Shown piece by piece: positions 8,537-17,022 of a stretch of DNA of 49,426 bases (the first letter of the stretch is position 1; the number at the start of each line of letters is the position of its first letter). Source of the stretch: Oscillospiraceae bacterium (GTDB taxonomy: Bacteria; Bacillota; Clostridia; Oscillospirales; Acutalibacteraceae); the NCBI GenBank assembly GCA_015066085.1, contig SVPA01000010.1, positions 1-49,426 of the forward strand, given 5' to 3'. The position numbers and the translations under genes were made by a program. The notes below the pieces were generated by a model. The model saw only the letters and a list, made by a program, of their open reading frames with translations, made no database searches and was not told the origin of the DNA.

Positions 8537-9670
8537 TTGAAACGGCTTTTTTCTATTTTGGCCGACTATATTCGTGAAACCGATAAGGTTTTGCTTATTT
8601 TTGTTTTCATTGCTTCGTCTTTTGGCTGCGTTGCCGTACTGTCTGCAACCGCTTATACCGAAAATCTCCGCCAGTTTTTCACCCAACTTACCGCAATGAT
8701 TTCGGGCCTTGTCGTTATTTTTATAGTTTCTAATTTTGACTATAAAAATTATAAAAAATATTGGTTTTTAGTTGCGGCAATAGGTCTGATTCCCGTCTTC
8801 TTAACCTTTTTTATAGGTTACGCCCCCGAGGGAACAGACGATAAAGCCTGGCTTTTACTTCCCGGCAATATTTCCTTTCAACCTGCCGAACTTCTTAAAA
8901 TCTGTTTTATAATTACCTTTGCGGTTCATCTTTCGAAGGTAAAATCTACAATAAATAAACTCAAAACTCTATTACCCCTTTTGCTTCATGGTATTTTCCC
9001 CGTTGCCCTTATTCATTTTCAGGGAGATGACGGAACTGCGCTCGTTTTTGCCGCAATCCTTGTTTGTATGCTTTTTGTAGCGGGGCTTAAACGTCGTTAT
9101 TTTATAATTGCTTTTTCGGCAGTAATTCTTGCCGCCCCCTTTATTTTCTTCTTTTTGCTTTCCGAAGACCAAAAGGCTCGAATACTCTACCTCTTTGATT
9201 TGGAGTCCAATCTCCAGGGAATTGGCTTTCAGCAGTGGATGGGAAGAATTGCCCTTGCTAACGGCGGTATTTTCGGACAAGGGCTGTTCAGAGGCGAACT
9301 CACTCAGATTCAGGGGGTCCCTGAGGGTCATAATGACTTTATTTTTGTTAGCGTCGGGGAAGAACTCGGCCTTCTCGGCTGTTTTGCGATAATAATTATT
9401 ATTGGTGTAATCTGCTTCAGATGTGTCCGTATTGCGCGTCTTTCGGCCGACGATATGGGAATGTATATCTCGTCGGGACTGTTTGCAATGCTTCTTACGC
9501 AGTCGGCGGTCAATATCGGAATGTGCACCTCTCTTCTTCCCGTTATCGGAATTACTTTGCCTTTCTTTAGTGCGGGCGGAAGTTCGTTGCTCTGTGTAAT
9601 GCTCGGTATGGGAATTGCTCTTAGTGTGTACAAGCACCGAAACACCGGTACAATTTATCTTCACGAATAG
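8537..9670 (+). CDS. RodA/FtsW/SpoVE-family peptidoglycan glycosyltransferase
   Basis: A SEDS-family polytopic membrane protein with about ten helices. It polymerises lipid II into glycan strands together with a class B PBP, for elongation, division or spore cortex. Diagnostic segments are QPAELLKI, GDDGTALV, GQGLFRGE and EGHNDFIFVSVGEELG. The Asp in HNDFIF matches the proposed catalytic residue. The ATG at 8519 has no ribosome site, whereas GGAGGTG at 8523-8529 is ideally spaced for TTG at 8537, so I start there (377 residues). The best guess is RodA-like, because the gene stands alone rather than in a division cluster, but SpoVE or FtsW cannot be excluded. Confidence 0.88.
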   Translation: MKRLFSILADYIRETDKVLLIFVFIASSFGCVAVLSATAYTENLRQFFTQLTAMISGLVVIFIVSNFDYKNYKKYWFLVAAIGLIPVFLTFFIGYAPEGTDDKAWLLLPGNISFQPAELLKICFIITFAVHLSKVKSTINKLKTLLPLLLHGIFPVALIHFQGDDGTALVFAAILVCMLFVAGLKRRYFIIAFSAVILAAPFIFFFLLSEDQKARILYLFDLESNLQGIGFQQWMGRIALANGGIFGQGLFRGELTQIQGVPEGHNDFIFVSVGEELGLLGCFAIIIIIGVICFRCVRIARLSADDMGMYISSGLFAMLLTQSAVNIGMCTSLLPVIGITLPFFSAGGSSLLCVMLGMGIALSVYKHRNTGTIYLHE

Positions 9671-9690
9671 TAAATTTTGTAACTAATGAC

Positions 9691-9719
9691 TTGATTTTCA
9701 GGTTAATTGGTTATATAAT
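9691..9719 (+). promoter_or_regulatory. Promoter of fba
   Basis: TTGATT (9691-9696), 17-bp spacer, TATAAT (9714-9719), followed by GGAGG at 9743-9747 and the ATG at 9756. Confidence 0.7.
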
Positions 9720-9755
9720 TATAAAGTAGAAAAAATTCTATTGGAGGAATTTGAA

Positions 9756-10619
9756 ATGTTAGTTTCAGCAAAAGAAATGCTTACTAAAGCAAAGGCAGGT
9801 AAATATGCTGTAGGGCAGTTCAATATTAACAATCTTGAATGGACCAAAGCAATTCTGCTTACCGCCCAGGAATGCAATTCTCCCGTAATTCTCGGCGTTT
9901 CCGAGGGTGCAGGAAAATATATGTGCGGCTATAAGACCGTTGTGGGCATGGTAAATGGTATGATTGAGGAACTCGGAATTACCGTTCCCGTTGCTCTCCA
10001 CCTTGACCACGGTTCTTATGAGGGCGCAAAGAAATGTATCGAAGCAGGTTTCTCTTCGGTTATGTTCGACGGTTCTCATTATCCTATCGAAGAAAATATT
10101 GCAAAAACAAAAGAACTCGTTGCTATCTGCGATGAACTCGGCCTCTCTCTCGAAGCAGAAGTTGGTTCTATCGGCGGCGAAGAAGACGGTGTTGTAGGCG
10201 CCGGCGAATGTGCCGACCCCACTGAGTGCAAAATGATTGCCGATTTAGGCATTACAATGCTCGCTGCAGGTATCGGTAATATTCACGGAAAATATCCTGA
10301 AAATTGGGCAGGTCTTTCTTTTGATACACTTGCTGCTATCCAGGATCTTACCGGAACAATGCCCCTTGTTCTTCATGGTGGCACCGGAATTCCCGCAGAT
10401 ATGATTCAAAAGGCTATTTCTCTCGGTGTTTCTAAAATCAATGTTAATACCGAGTGCCAACTTGCTTTCCAAGAGGCAACCCGTGCTTACATTGAAGCAG
10501 GTAAAGATATGCAGGGCAAGGGCTTCGACCCCAGAAAACTTCTTGCTCCCGGTTTTGAGGCAATCAAGGCAACCGTTAAGGAAAAAATGGAACTTTTCGG
10601 CTCTGTTAACAAGGCTTAA
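9756..10619 (+). CDS. fba: Class II fructose-bisphosphate aldolase
   Basis: Zinc-dependent aldolase that interconverts fructose 1,6-bisphosphate with DHAP and glyceraldehyde 3-phosphate in glycolysis. 287 residues. It shows the metal/substrate motifs HLDHGS, GNIHGKYP (His ligand) and VLHGGTGI, plus the GGEEDG loop typical of type IIB aldolases. An in-frame TTG at 9741 overlaps the ribosome site itself, so the ATG at 9756 (MLVSAKEML) is the start. Codon use is strongly biased, as expected for a highly expressed gene. It has its own promoter and terminator. Confidence 0.96.
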   Translation: MLVSAKEMLTKAKAGKYAVGQFNINNLEWTKAILLTAQECNSPVILGVSEGAGKYMCGYKTVVGMVNGMIEELGITVPVALHLDHGSYEGAKKCIEAGFSSVMFDGSHYPIEENIAKTKELVAICDELGLSLEAEVGSIGGEEDGVVGAGECADPTECKMIADLGITMLAAGIGNIHGKYPENWAGLSFDTLAAIQDLTGTMPLVLHGGTGIPADMIQKAISLGVSKINVNTECQLAFQEATRAYIEAGKDMQGKGFDPRKLLAPGFEAIKATVKEKMELFGSVNKA

Positions 10620-10631
10620 TTATTAAAATCA

Positions 10632-10669
10632 AAAATGTCGCTGATAAATTTTATCAGCGACATTTTTTT
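10632..10669. terminator. Bidirectional terminator between fba and the FAD dehydrogenase gene
   Basis: A perfect inverted repeat (10632-10646 against 10652-10666) with a short loop, flanked by five A on the left and seven T on the right. It serves the convergent genes on both sides. Confidence 0.85.
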
Positions 10670-12035
10670 ATTTCTCGCAAATGTTTCTTGCTACATACAC
10701 ACCGCTTGCGGAAGCGTGGGAAAGCGAATGAGTGATTCCGCTTCCGTCTCCAATAATATAAAGGCCGTTATGTTTGGTTTCAAGGTTGTTGTCAACCTCA
10801 ACTTCCATATTATAAAACTTAACCTCAACGCCGTAAAGCAAGGTATCGTCATTAGCCGTTCCCGGTGCAACCTTATCAAGCGCATAAATCATTTCAATAA
10901 TACCGTCTAAAATACGCTTTGGTAAAACAAGACTTAAATCGCCCGGTGTAGCGTTTAAAGTGGGGGTAATAAAGGCTTCGTCAATTCGGCTTTGGGTAGA
11001 ACGCTGACCTCTTATAAGGTCGCCGAAACGCTGAACAATAACTCCTCCGCCAAGCATATTGCTAAGTCTGGCAATACTCTCTCCGTATCCGTTAGAATCT
11101 TTAAAAGGTTCTGAAAAATGTTTTGCAACCAAAAGGGCAAAATTTGTGTTGTCGGTCTGTTTTTTCGGGTCTTCGTAACTGTGTCCGTTTACGGTAATAA
11201 TTCCGTTGGTGTTTTCGTTAACAACCGCACCTTTAGGGTTCATACAAAAGGTTCTAACCCTGTCGCCGTATTTCTCGGTTCTGTAAACTATTTTGCTTTC
11301 ATAAAGTTCGTCGGTCAGATGAGCAAAAACGGCTGCAGGAAGTTCAACCCTGACTCCAATATCAACTCGGTTTGACTCGGTCGGAATGTTAAGTTCGGCA
11401 CATACCTTTTCCATCCATTTACTTCCGCTTCTGCCAACCGAAATAATGCAGTATTTACCGGAAAAAACACCCTTTTCGCAAACTGCCTCATATCCGCCGT
11501 CTACGGTTTTTACCGACTCAACAGGTGTGTTAAAGAAAAAATCTACCTTGTCTTTAAGATATGAATAAATATTTTCCAAAACGACATAGTTAATATCTGT
11601 GCCAAGATGTCTGACCGATGCGTCGAGCAAGTGAAGGTCGTGCTGAATACAAAGGGTTTTAAAACGGCTTCCTGCGGTGGAGTAAAGTTTTGTTCCCTCT
11701 CCGCCAAAAGAAAGATTTATCTTGTCAATATAGTTCATAAGGTCCAAGGCTTTTTTCTTGCCAATATATTGATAAAGAGTACCGCCGAAATCATTTGTAA
11801 TGTTATACTTTCCGTCGGAAAAGGCTCCTGCACCGCCAAAACCGCTCATAATAGAACAGTTTTTACAACCGATACAACTTTTAATTTTCTCGCCGTCAAT
11901 AGGGCATAAACGCTTGTTTAGAGGATGTCCTGCTTCAAATACGGCAACCTTGAGTGAAGGCTTCTTCTCAAGTAGTTCATACGCCGCAAAAATTCCGCCC
12001 GGACCGGCACCGATAATTATAACGTCGTAATTCAT
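10668..12035 (-). CDS. FAD-dependent dehydrogenase of the COG2509 type
   Basis: A 455-residue flavoprotein with an N-terminal Rossmann FAD motif (GAGPGGIFAAYE), a cysteine-bearing segment (CPIDGEKIKSCIGCKNC, about residues 44-60), and a C-terminal second FAD contact (YIIGDGSGITHSL). The arrangement is that of the uncharacterised FAD-dependent dehydrogenase family common in Clostridia; the substrate is unknown. The cysteines could be redox-active or bind a cluster, but this is inference. GGAGG precedes the ATG. It stands alone, divergent from the hyp-like cluster. Confidence 0.8.
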   Translation of the reverse strand: MNYDVIIIGAGPGGIFAAYELLEKKPSLKVAVFEAGHPLNKRLCPIDGEKIKSCIGCKNCSIMSGFGGAGAFSDGKYNITNDFGGTLYQYIGKKKALDLMNYIDKINLSFGGEGTKLYSTAGSRFKTLCIQHDLHLLDASVRHLGTDINYVVLENIYSYLKDKVDFFFNTPVESVKTVDGGYEAVCEKGVFSGKYCIISVGRSGSKWMEKVCAELNIPTESNRVDIGVRVELPAAVFAHLTDELYESKIVYRTEKYGDRVRTFCMNPKGAVVNENTNGIITVNGHSYEDPKKQTDNTNFALLVAKHFSEPFKDSNGYGESIARLSNMLGGGVIVQRFGDLIRGQRSTQSRIDEAFITPTLNATPGDLSLVLPKRILDGIIEMIYALDKVAPGTANDDTLLYGVEVKFYNMEVEVDNNLETKHNGLYIIGDGSGITHSLSHASASGVYVARNICEK

Positions 12036-12153
12036 TGTTTACCTCCGAATTTTTATAATTGAACACCACTTAAAATATTATAACAGATATTTTTATTTTT
12101 TTCCACATAAAAAAGAAATCTAAACTGAATATAAACTTTTTTTGCAAAATATA

Positions 12154-12182
12154 TTGAAAAAAGAATGGTTTTGTGATATTGT
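12154..12182 (+). promoter_or_regulatory. Possible promoter of the hypA-like cluster
   Basis: TTGAAA (12154-12159), 17-bp spacer, TATTGT (12177-12182). The -10 is weak. AAAGGAGG follows at 12216-12223. Confidence 0.45.
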
Positions 12183-12236
12183 TTTTTATATAGTTTTTTC
12201 GACAATAAACTACAAAAAGGAGGATTGGGAACAACT

Positions 12237-12479
12237 ATGCATGAACTCGGTGTGCTAAAAAATGCGGTTAATACCGTTGTTAATGTGGCAAAGACCAATC
12301 ACATTGAAAAAATCAAGTTTTTAACCCTTGAAATCGGCGAAAATTCAAGTTTTGTTCCCGCCTTTTTTGAAAAACTTTTTCCTGTCGCTATTGACGGAAT
12401 AAAACTTTTTAAAGAAGCACAACTTAAGCTTATCTCTGTTCCCGGGAAGAATCTTGTGATTAAAGAAATTGGTTATTGA
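12237..12479 (+). CDS. HypA-like nickel-metallochaperone core lacking the zinc ribbon
   Basis: An 80-residue protein that starts MHELG, the conserved HypA N-terminus whose His2 binds nickel. It then shows the family pattern LEIGENSSFVPAFFE. Normal HypA (about 113 residues) has two CxxC pairs between the strands that here read AQLKLISVPG and KNLVIKEIGY. The second segment matches the normal C-terminal strand (xLxIKEIEV), so the zinc ribbon is missing cleanly rather than the gene being truncated. An in-frame TTG at 12225 abuts the AAAGGAGG ribosome site and is too close; ATG 12237 keeps MHE, with a long 13-base spacer. It is followed 9 bases later by an Fe-S protein and then hypB. Probably a nickel-delivery partner of HypB, for an unknown enzyme. 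Confidence 0.75.
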   Translation: MHELGVLKNAVNTVVNVAKTNHIEKIKFLTLEIGENSSFVPAFFEKLFPVAIDGIKLFKEAQLKLISVPGKNLVIKEIGY

Positions 12480-12488
12480 GGGAATTCT

Positions 12489-13505
12489 ATGAAAGAAACA
12501 TTTGATAAAAATTTTATAGATAATATCGACGAGCAGGGTAATGTTCTTTATCTCGATGAAGAACGGCTTGAGCGTAAAATTGTCGGTTTCCCTAAATATA
12601 AGAATAAACCAAACGGGCTTGGAATTTTCAACTTTCTAAAACAGAATGTTATCTATGTAAATAGTAAGCGTTGGTGGATTGCCCGTAAACTTTATCGCTT
12701 CTTCGTTGATAAAGCAAAGTGGTTTAAAGAGGACAAAATAAAGGGGAAACTCTATAAAAAGGCAATTATGATTTCGCCTCCAATGGAAAAGAATACGGGC
12801 ACCTTGGTTATGCCCCTTAATGTAGATATTACCGATATGAGCGAAAAAACCGTAGTGCCTATGGATATGCTCAAAGAGTCGTTGCGCCATGTTGACTATA
12901 TTTCGGGAATGGATACCTGCCTTTGCCGTGAATCTGCAGACTGTAAGGATTTTCCTCACGATTTAGGTTGTCTTTTCCTTGGTGATGCGGCTAAAACCGC
13001 CGTTAAACACGGGCTTGGCAGACAAATTACCTATGAAGAGGCGTGTGACCGAATAGACCGTGCCGCCGACCTTGGACTTATGGCTCAAGCGGTTTGGATT
13101 GAGGTTGAACAACTTCTTTGGGGAATTAAAAATGATGAGATGGACCGTTTCCTTGAAGTCTGTTTCTGCTGTCCTTGCTGTTGTATCGTAGGAAAACTTT
13201 CAATCAATCTTAAAGATGAAGACCGTGTTCGTTTTCACCCGTCGGGCTGGACTGCGGTTGCCGACCGCACAACATGTGTGGGCTGTCAGCAGTGTGTTAA
13301 AGCCTGTCCTTTAGAGGCAATTAAAATGGGCGAAGACGGAAAGATAATTATAAATCAGGAAAAATGTGTAGGTTGCGGACTTTGCAAAACTAAATGCAAT
13401 GTCGGTGCTATTAAGATTAAACAGACAATGCCTGTTCGTGAGGGCGGACTTCGCGAATATTTTGAAAAGGAATTCAACTTAGACCTTAAAATTTGGAAGG
13501 ACTAA
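12489..13505 (+). CDS. 4Fe-4S dicluster protein of the hypA-hypB cluster
   Basis: 338 residues, rich in cysteine. The N-terminal 130 residues are not recognised. Middle motifs are TCLCRESADC (about 142-151) and VCFCCPCCC (about 221-229). The C-terminal ferredoxin domain has two cluster motifs, CVGCQQCVKACP and CVGCGLCKTKC (about 265-310). It has no signal peptide or membrane helix. The extra Cys motifs before a bacterial ferredoxin domain suggest an additional metal site. Its place between hypA and hypB homologues suggests an electron-transfer or cluster-handling role linked to nickel enzyme maturation; this is inference. GAGGGA lies 5-9 bases before the ATG. Confidence 0.75.
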   Translation: MKETFDKNFIDNIDEQGNVLYLDEERLERKIVGFPKYKNKPNGLGIFNFLKQNVIYVNSKRWWIARKLYRFFVDKAKWFKEDKIKGKLYKKAIMISPPMEKNTGTLVMPLNVDITDMSEKTVVPMDMLKESLRHVDYISGMDTCLCRESADCKDFPHDLGCLFLGDAAKTAVKHGLGRQITYEEACDRIDRAADLGLMAQAVWIEVEQLLWGIKNDEMDRFLEVCFCCPCCCIVGKLSINLKDEDRVRFHPSGWTAVADRTTCVGCQQCVKACPLEAIKMGEDGKIIINQEKCVGCGLCKTKCNVGAIKIKQTMPVREGGLREYFEKEFNLDLKIWKD

Positions 13506-13513
13506 ACTGCTTA

Positions 13514-14179
13514 ATGGATGAGGTTAAAATAATTGAGGTAAAGCAGAGCGTTTTTGAAGACAACTCAAAAAATGCAGAATTTCTGCGTGAGCGTCTAAAA
13601 CAAGAAAAAACCTTTTTGCTTAATTTAATGTCTTCTCCCGGTTCGGGAAAAACTACCCTTCTTCTTGCCCTTGCAAAAGCCTTAAAAGGAAAACTAAAAA
13701 TGGCGGTTATGGAGGCCGATATTGACTCTGCGGTAGACGCTCAGACCTTGCTTGATGCAGGGGTGGACTCAATCCAGATTCATACCGGCGGAATGTGTCA
13801 TCTGGACGCCGATATGACTCGTCAAGGTCTTGAAAAAATCGGTTTTGATTCTGACCTTGTTGTCCTTGAAAATGTGGGCAATCTTGTGTGTCCTGCCGAG
13901 TTCGATACAGGTGCTTCTTTAAATATGACTATACTCTCTGTTCCCGAGGGTCACGATAAACCGCTGAAATATCCCCTTATGTACGAAACCTGCGGTCTGC
14001 TCGTAATTACAAAAATCGATGTTATGCCTTATTTTGATTTTGACGCTAAAAAGGTTGTCGAATATGCAAAGAAGCGAAACCCCGAAATTGAAATACTTTT
14101 CGTGTCGGCAAAAACAGGAGAGGGAATTGATAACCTTGCTGATTTACTGATAGAAAAAGTAAAAAAGTGGACTAATTAA
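13514..14179 (+). CDS. hypB: HypB nickel-insertion GTPase
   Basis: A SIMIBI-class GTPase that drives nickel insertion. Its P-loop is SSPGSGKTT near residue 40, the metal-site motif GGMCHLDADM contains the conserved CH pair, and NVGNLVCPAEFDTG and TKIDVMPYF complete the G-domain. No N-terminal high-affinity nickel motif or His-rich stretch is present. At about 221 residues it is a typical minimal HypB. It overlaps the 3' end of the previous reading frame if started at 13493; ATG 13514 after GGAAGGA is preferred. No hydrogenase or other hyp genes are nearby, so the client enzyme is unknown. Confidence 0.92.
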   Translation: MDEVKIIEVKQSVFEDNSKNAEFLRERLKQEKTFLLNLMSSPGSGKTTLLLALAKALKGKLKMAVMEADIDSAVDAQTLLDAGVDSIQIHTGGMCHLDADMTRQGLEKIGFDSDLVVLENVGNLVCPAEFDTGASLNMTILSVPEGHDKPLKYPLMYETCGLLVITKIDVMPYFDFDAKKVVEYAKKRNPEIEILFVSAKTGEGIDNLADLLIEKVKKWTN

Positions 14180-14214
14180 AAGAACGCTATACTTTAGGTA
14201 TAGCGTTCTTTTTT
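14179..14214. terminator. Bidirectional terminator after hypB
   Basis: A perfect 12-bp stem (14181-14192 against 14198-14209), 5-nt loop, seven T on the plus side and A-run on the left. It separates hypB from the convergent yitT-family gene. Confidence 0.85.
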
Positions 14215-15103
14215 AATCATTATACTTAAACACATCGGCAACTTCGCTGATGGTTACAAAGGCTTTCGGGTCAATAGTGCGTATAAGGTTTCTCATACGG
14301 GAAATTTGAAAACGGTTTACAACAAAATAAATAATGGTTTTTGGATTATTTGAATAACCGCCAACTGCGTCAATTTTAGTTGTTCCGCATTCAAACGTTT
14401 CAATAAGAGCCGTACTTATTTCTTCGGGTTTTTCGGTAATAATCATAACCTCTTTCGACCTGTCAAAGCCTTCAACAATAAAGTCAACGGCTTTGAGCCC
14501 GAGCGCATAGGTTATAACCGAATATAAAGGAAGTTCCCAACTTTTAAAAACGATTCCGCAAATAACATATAGAATTACATTGTAAATCATTACAAAAGTT
14601 CCAACGGTTATATTAAGTTTTTTTGCAAAAATAACCGCCATAACCTCAACGCCGTCAATAGCACCGCCGTAGCGGATAGTCATTCCGCTTCCAACTCCCG
14701 AGATAATTCCGCCAAAGAGTGCGCAAAGCAAAAGGTCATTATGTGCAATCGGCGAACCACCGCTAAAATCAATCGGGAAAATGTCGTTAATAAGCCAAGA
14801 CATAAGCGAGTAAATCGCTACCGCAAAAATTGAATAAATCGTAAAGCCAAGGCCCTGTTTTTTAAGCCCAAACAGGAAAAGGGGTATATTAAGAACTAAA
14901 AGAAAGATTGAAAGGGTCAAATACTCGGGAGTAATTTGCGAAAGGAAGATAGAAGTGCCCGAAATACCGCTGTCATAAAGACTGACGGGGGCTAAAAATA
15001 TATTAACCCCAACCGCGTTTATACAGCCGGCAACAAACAGAAAAATGAAATTTAGCCATTTAAGTTGTTTTAATTCCGACCAAAGATTTTTGAAAAGTTT
15101 CAA
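14213..15103 (-). CDS. YitT-family membrane protein (DUF161 + DUF2179)
   Basis: 296 residues with five to six membrane helices in the first 200, then a cytosolic DUF2179 domain (VMIITEKPEEISTAL to ISEVADVF). The family is widespread in Firmicutes, often in several copies; function is unproven. The start is TTG at 15103, with GGAG 9-12 bases upstream. It lies 14 bases after the ThuA gene on the same strand and may be the last gene of that long run, although it need not share its function. Confidence 0.85.
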   Translation of the reverse strand: MKLFKNLWSELKQLKWLNFIFLFVAGCINAVGVNIFLAPVSLYDSGISGTSIFLSQITPEYLTLSIFLLVLNIPLFLFGLKKQGLGFTIYSIFAVAIYSLMSWLINDIFPIDFSGGSPIAHNDLLLCALFGGIISGVGSGMTIRYGGAIDGVEVMAVIFAKKLNITVGTFVMIYNVILYVICGIVFKSWELPLYSVITYALGLKAVDFIVEGFDRSKEVMIITEKPEEISTALIETFECGTTKIDAVGGYSNNPKTIIYFVVNRFQISRMRNLIRTIDPKAFVTISEVADVFKYND

Positions 15104-15117
15104 TTATAACTATACTC

Positions 15118-15837
15118 CTAAATTTTTTCAATAGGTTGAACATTGCCAAAAGTAGTTTTAGGGCCGTTTGACGGCTTTGCCCAATCAACCGCATTTGCTA
15201 AAACCTGGCGGATATCGTCTCGGTAATAAATAGGATATTCTTCGTGACCTGGTTTGAAATAGAAAATTTTTCCAAGTCCTCGTTTATAGCAACAACCGCT
15301 TCGGCAGACCTCTCCGCCCGAAAACCAACTTATAAATATAAGTTCATCCGGTGCGGGTATATCGGTTCGCTCCCCATAGGTTTCTTCCTTATCAATTTCA
15401 ATATATTCAGGAAGATTACGGGCAATAGGGTGGCCGGGTTCAATAATCCAAATACGCTCGGTTTCGTCATTCTCACGCCATTTTGCACGGCAAGAGGTTC
15501 CCATAAGGAGTTTGAAAGGTTTAGAAAGTCTTGAAGCATGAAGAACAATAAAGCCCATACCGTCAAGAACCCTTTGTTTAACCTTTTCAGCAATTTCGTC
15601 GGGAATAGCGTCGTGCTTTAAATGACCCCACCAAATAAGAACATCAGTGTTGTCAAGAATTTCGTCACTAAGTCCGCACTCAGGCATATCGAGTGTAACT
15701 GTTTTGGGATTATAACCGAATTTTTCAAGTCCTTCGGCAATAGCGCCGTGAATACCGTTAGGGTATATAGCGGCAATCTTTTCCGACTTCTTTTCGTGAA
15801 TATTCTCGTTCCAAATAATTACTCTAATATTTTCCAT
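15118..15837 (-). CDS. ThuA-domain protein
   Basis: A 239-residue ThuA-like fold (class I amidotransferase-like flavodoxin fold). Recognisable parts are VIIWNE at the start, YPNGIHGAIAEGL, DVLIWWGHLKHD and the C-terminal GRIFYFKPGHE-like segment (here GLGKIFYFKPGHEEYP). ThuA proteins were first linked to trehalose/sucrose use in rhizobia, where with ThuB they handle 3-keto disaccharides; the exact reaction is still unclear for most members. Here it follows a Gfo/Idh/MocA gene, which is the same pairing. A role in keto-glycoside turnover is a reasonable inference. Confidence 0.85.
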   Translation of the reverse strand: MENIRVIIWNENIHEKKSEKIAAIYPNGIHGAIAEGLEKFGYNPKTVTLDMPECGLSDEILDNTDVLIWWGHLKHDAIPDEIAEKVKQRVLDGMGFIVLHASRLSKPFKLLMGTSCRAKWRENDETERIWIIEPGHPIARNLPEYIEIDKEETYGERTDIPAPDELIFISWFSGGEVCRSGCCYKRGLGKIFYFKPGHEEYPIYYRDDIRQVLANAVDWAKPSNGPKTTFGNVQPIEKI

Positions 15838-15865
15838 ATTAAATCTACTTCCTAAAATACTAAAT

Positions 15866-16987
15866 TTATGCCTCTAAGTAAGCCTTCATTAGTTCTTCAT
15901 AAAGGCCTTCAACATAGTAGGCAGAACCGTCGGCCTTTTCTTTAACCTTATCGGCGGGGAAATCTTTAATTCCAAACTCCTGGGCTTTAGAAATAACCGA
16001 TGTGTGAACCGAAGCGGCCTTAATTCCGCAAAGGGGTTCAAGTTCGGGGTTTAAAACCGATTCTACCGCTTGTTTAAACTTGTTAAGATGATTATCAAAG
16101 GGATTTCCGTAATCTTTTTTAGTGCCGTCGGCAAAAACACCGATAATGTTCGGGGTTTCGCCGGTAGCGTTATAATAAACGGTACCGTTTGTAAACTTGT
16201 ATTCAAAAACGGGTTCGCAGTTAGTTTCGGTTGCGTGGGATGCAATATAAAGCATTTTAACTCCGTTTTCAAAAGAAGCGGTTAGTTTACAAGTGTCGTA
16301 GTTTTCAATTTCGTTTGCTCTGTAAAGTTCTGCGTTTATGTCGCAAGGAACAGCAGAGGTGGAAACAGTATCACCTAAAACATAAAAAATGTTGTGGAGA
16401 TAATGTGCGGTAGCGTTGTTTGCAACGCTATCTAAAATAAGAGAACCGTCTTTTGCTCTAAGTTTTCCTGCCCAACCGGCTCCACGGGTATAGTATTCCT
16501 TATTTCTGGGCCATAAAACTATTGTTTTAAGGAAAACGGGTTTGCCAAAAGCACCGTCTAAAATGTCGCGCTTAAGTCCTTGAATAGCGTCGGAATATGA
16601 CCATTGATAACCAATGCTAACATATTTACCATATTCTTTTTCGGCGCAAAGCAAGGTGTCCACATCGTTAATATCGCCGCAAAGAGGCTTTTCGCAAAGC
16701 ACCTGGCAACCGTTTTTAAGGGCGGTTACAATTTGTTTTGTATGGAAGTGAATTGGCGACGAAATAACGCACAAATCGGCCTTGTTGCCGTCTTCAAAAA
16801 AATTATCCATATCGGAATAAATCTTAACGCCAAGGTCGTTTAGTTCACTAATTCTGGGACAAGCCTGAGGGAACGGGTCAACACAACCCACAATTTCACA
16901 GTTTGGAAAATTGCCGTTTAAAAGTGGGTTTAAATATGTTCCTGCATAGCCGCCAATGCCAACAAGTAATAATTTAACTTTTTGCAT
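15866..16987 (-). CDS. Gfo/Idh/MocA-family NAD(P)-dependent oxidoreductase
   Basis: 373 residues with an N-terminal Rossmann domain (VGIGGYAGTYLNPLL), the family CEKPLCGD motif around residue 97, and a C-terminal alpha/beta substrate domain. Members oxidise or reduce a sugar or cyclitol hydroxyl with a bound or free NAD(P). Substrate is unknown. Neighbours (ThuA downstream, two PL22-like propellers upstream) suggest it acts on a glycoside or uronide. CGGAG precedes the ATG. Confidence 0.9.
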   Translation of the reverse strand: MQKVKLLLVGIGGYAGTYLNPLLNGNFPNCEIVGCVDPFPQACPRISELNDLGVKIYSDMDNFFEDGNKADLCVISSPIHFHTKQIVTALKNGCQVLCEKPLCGDINDVDTLLCAEKEYGKYVSIGYQWSYSDAIQGLKRDILDGAFGKPVFLKTIVLWPRNKEYYTRGAGWAGKLRAKDGSLILDSVANNATAHYLHNIFYVLGDTVSTSAVPCDINAELYRANEIENYDTCKLTASFENGVKMLYIASHATETNCEPVFEYKFTNGTVYYNATGETPNIIGVFADGTKKDYGNPFDNHLNKFKQAVESVLNPELEPLCGIKAASVHTSVISKAQEFGIKDFPADKVKEKADGSAYYVEGLYEELMKAYLEA

Positions 16988-17022
16988 AATTATCTCCGTT
17001 CTGCTTTAAAGCATACATATAA

